Of a stretch of DNA of 64,000 bases, positions 62,053 through 64,000 are shown piece by piece. Below the pieces are notes generated by a model that saw nothing but the letters and a program-made list of their open reading frames with translations, did no database searches and was not told the DNA's origin. The translations under genes and the position numbers were made by a program. Origin of the DNA: Streptomyces sp. NRRL F-5122 (lineage in GTDB: Bacteria > Actinomycetota > Actinomycetes > Streptomycetales > Streptomycetaceae); NCBI RefSeq assembly GCF_001507435.1, contig NZ_LMWH01000048.1:1-64000 (forward strand), given 5' to 3'. Position 1 is the first letter of the stretch, and each line of letters opens with the position of its first letter.

Positions 62053-62940
62053 GTGGATGCAGAGCGCGTCGGTGAAGGTGGCGGCACGGAGTTCGACCGC
62101 GTCGCGGGAGTCCTGCGTGCCCGGATAGCCGACGAGACCTATCCGTTGAACGGCACGCTGCCCCCGCAGCGGGCGCTGGCCGACGAGTTCGGCGTCTCCC
62201 GCGACACCGTGCAGCGGGCGATCAGGGAGCTCACCAGCGAAGGCTGGATCGAGTCCAAGCGCGGTAGCGGATCGCGAGTGATCAAGACCCAGCGCATCGA
62301 GTCCTCGACCCCCCGGGGCGTGAAACCGGGCGACCCCGTGACCGTGGGGTCATTCATCGAGCAGGCGTTCAATTTGCCGGAGGTCGACCTCGACGTCTAC
62401 ACGCTGACCTCGGAGTCGCTCAACATGCATCTCAAGATGTTGTACGACAAATGGGTCCGTGATCGGAGAGTCGAATCGCATCCCACGCCCCCACGGGTGA
62501 AGCTGCGCCTTCTGCTGCCGGCGGAGGATCTGGAGCTTCCCTATCCGAAGGCCCGGAACGCCAAGGACGATTCCGCCGTGGCGGAGCGGCACCTGGGAAT
62601 CGCCCAGGAGCACACGTCCTCGCTGCGGCGCGTGCTGGGCAACCTCCAGGCGGCGAAGCTCGTCGAGTCCTTCGACCTCGAGGTACGCCACGTGAGACTG
62701 CCTCCGGCGTTCAAGGTGTACCTGTTCAACGAGACCGAAGCCCTGTTCGGCCCCTACGTGGTCGACGAGCGGCCCATCGTCCTGGACAGCGGCAAGGAGA
62801 TCGAGGCGCTCGATGTCATCGGACTCGGCGCCACGCTCACCCACCACATCAGGGACCACGACCCGAACTCACCTGGTTCGACGTTCGTCGACAGTATGCA
62901 GTCGTGGTTCGACTCGCTGTGGGATCTGCTCACGGTCTGA
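62053..62940 (+). CDS. GntR-type regulator 3 of the kinase/phosphatase module
   Basis: A 295-residue more distant relative: winged helix about 12-78 (ALADEFGVSRDTVQRAIREL), then a C-terminal domain that keeps the same landmarks (VKLRLLLPAEDLELPYP, FKVYLFNETEALFGPYVV and a final MQSWFDSLWDLLTV). TACGGT six bases before GTG 62053 again suggests a leaderless mRNA, although AAGGAGGT also lies 13 bases ahead. The kinase-like gene follows 146 bases later. Confidence 0.82.
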   Translation: MDAERVGEGGGTEFDRVAGVLRARIADETYPLNGTLPPQRALADEFGVSRDTVQRAIRELTSEGWIESKRGSGSRVIKTQRIESSTPRGVKPGDPVTVGSFIEQAFNLPEVDLDVYTLTSESLNMHLKMLYDKWVRDRRVESHPTPPRVKLRLLLPAEDLELPYPKARNAKDDSAVAERHLGIAQEHTSSLRRVLGNLQAAKLVESFDLEVRHVRLPPAFKVYLFNETEALFGPYVVDERPIVLDSGKEIEALDVIGLGATLTHHIRDHDPNSPGSTFVDSMQSWFDSLWDLLTV

Positions 62941-63086
62941 CGTCCGAATCGGGGTGACCGATTCGCCGCCATGGCGGCACGCCGCCTTGCATCCTCGCGA
63001 CCCGTTACGTCGTTGAGACCAGTCCGGAGGGCGCATGGTTCAGGTTGCCGCTAATGTTGCCGCAACTTGAGCAACAGGAGAGGCCC

Positions 63087-64000
63087 GTGGGCGCACCTCC
63101 CGTTCCCCGGCACGCCTTATGGGGGCGATGGGCCGCCGGTGACGCCTACGACGAGTTCGTGGGCCAGGCAATGCTGGGCGGGGTGATGACCACGGGTCAT
63201 CACAACCGGAACTATGTGCTGCCCCTCACCGAGGCCATGGCGCGCCGCGTGCGACGCAAACCGGGCACGAATGTGACCGTGCGCGTGCGCAGACCCGAAG
63301 CGCTGCCGGTCGTGATCAGGACCTGGCGGGACGAAGCGGAGATCCTCGACGCCATCAAGGGGGAGCTGCCACACGTCCCCACCTGTCTGGTCCGCGGCCG
63401 GGGGGCGTCCATCCACAGTTATGTGGAAGGCGTCCCGCTGTCCACGATCTGTCCCAACGGCAAGCCGGTCGAGAGGTTGCTGATCGACGCACTGGCAGGA
63501 CTGCTCGCCCAGATGTCGCAGGTACGCAGGGAGGCGCTGCCGCGACTGCCCGATGGGTGGCCGCGCAACGACAAGGACAGCCAGGGCTTTCTGAGGACAC
63601 TCGCCCTTCGGGCCGACCGGCAGATCCGTCAGCCCAATTGGACTGCCTTCGGCGGACTGTTCGCCGCACTCGGCATCCCCGAGGACGCGCTGATCCGGCT
63701 GGCCGAGCGAGTGCCGCTCATGGTCCGCAGGCCCTTCAGCCTGCTCCACGCGGATCTGCACCGGGACAACGTGATCGTCACCTACCGTGGTGACCCGCCC
63801 CTGATCTGTGTGGACTGGGAGCTCGCGACCTACGGCGACCCCCTGCACGATCTCGCCACCCATCTGGTCCGGATGCAGTACCCGGCGTTCCAGTGGGGTG
63901 AGGTGATCGACGCGTGGGCGCACGCCGTGCAGGCCATCAGACCGATGGCGGCCAAGGGTCTGGCCAGGGATCTGCGGCACTACGTTGCATTCGAGCGTGC
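63087..64000 (+). CDS. Aminoglycoside-phosphotransferase-like kinase, partial
   Basis: At least 304 residues, cut by the window end. GTG 63087 follows AGGAG closely. The catalytic loop LLHADLHRDNVIV (about 221-233; HxDxxxxN) and the metal loop ICVDWELATYGDPLHDLATH (about 242-261) are those of the APH/choline kinase family. A conserved Lys is not obvious, but VVIRTWRDEAEI may hold the nucleotide-binding Arg/Glu pair. Members phosphorylate antibiotics, choline or sugars. It may oppose the HAD phosphatase. Confidence 0.85.
   Translation, partial: MGAPPVPRHALWGRWAAGDAYDEFVGQAMLGGVMTTGHHNRNYVLPLTEAMARRVRRKPGTNVTVRVRRPEALPVVIRTWRDEAEILDAIKGELPHVPTCLVRGRGASIHSYVEGVPLSTICPNGKPVERLLIDALAGLLAQMSQVRREALPRLPDGWPRNDKDSQGFLRTLALRADRQIRQPNWTAFGGLFAALGIPEDALIRLAERVPLMVRRPFSLLHADLHRDNVIVTYRGDPPLICVDWELATYGDPLHDLATHLVRMQYPAFQWGEVIDAWAHAVQAIRPMAAKGLARDLRHYVAFER

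Noticed and set aside
1..64000. CRISPR array, prophage, insertion sequence or tRNA gene
   Set aside because: I saw no regularly spaced repeats, transposase or integrase motifs, phage genes, or cloverleaf-like tRNA sequence in the window.

Overview
The window is high-GC actinobacterial DNA and almost certainly comes from a Streptomyces chromosome. The evidence is heavy use of G/C at third codon positions, many GTG starts, a mycothiol gene (mshD), the cmd-type membrane cluster, glnR, nur and rsiG, all in an order I remember from the S. coelicolor SCO4126-SCO4190 region. Names based on that memory are marked as such; no search was run.

Layout. 1-150: the 3' end of a 5S rRNA and its terminator. 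253-8083: a leaderless acetyltransferase, then a six-gene minus-strand operon resembling the membrane part of a type IV secretion/conjugation machine (cmdABCDEF type). 8.1-9.1 kb: largely empty. 9.1-16.6 kb: an ArsR/SRPBCC pair, an exported protease, a transglycosylase-NlpC/P60 wall hydrolase, a PAP2 phosphatase, a flavin oxidase, a lipoprotein and two very small proteins. 16.7-28.3 kb: copper sensor csoR with its operator, then a phosphate island (PhoU-like protein and Pit transporter, pstSCAB behind a four-unit PHO box, Nudix, CHAD and ppk). 28.6-32.8 kb: ECF sigma, anti-sigma and ABC exporter, ending in what looks like a decayed gene. 32.9-41.9 kb: mshD, an exported 5'-nucleotidase, a two-component system next to an HtrA-like protease, and a second exported protease with beta-propeller-like repeats. 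42-49.7 kb: LacI regulator, glnR, hydrolase, ThiS/MoaD protein, then a sulfur operon (leader peptide, rhodanese, DUF1416). 49.8-58.4 kb: three tandem membrane-anchored paralogue-like proteins, FABP/nitrobindin, nur, ygfZ, dtd, rsiG, asparaginase and an Eis-type acetyltransferase.

58.7-64.0 kb is the most unusual part. It has three related GntR-type regulators with a large uncharacterised C-terminal domain, two divergent small membrane proteins, a HAD phosphatase and an aminoglycoside-phosphotransferase-like kinase cut by the window end. The first two regulators have the same three-half-site operator (CCAACTY/GARTTGG) about 86 bases before a leaderless GTG start. I read this as a compact self-regulated kinase/phosphatase module of unknown substrate.

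Several layers work together. Phosphate uptake, polyphosphate synthesis, nucleotide hydrolysis and a PHO-box promoter form one functional group. GlnR adds nitrogen control, Nur nickel, CsoR copper, and RsiG c-di-GMP control of sporulation. At least eleven genes have a TANNNT hexamer six or seven bases before the start codon, so leaderless transcripts are common here and fix many starts.
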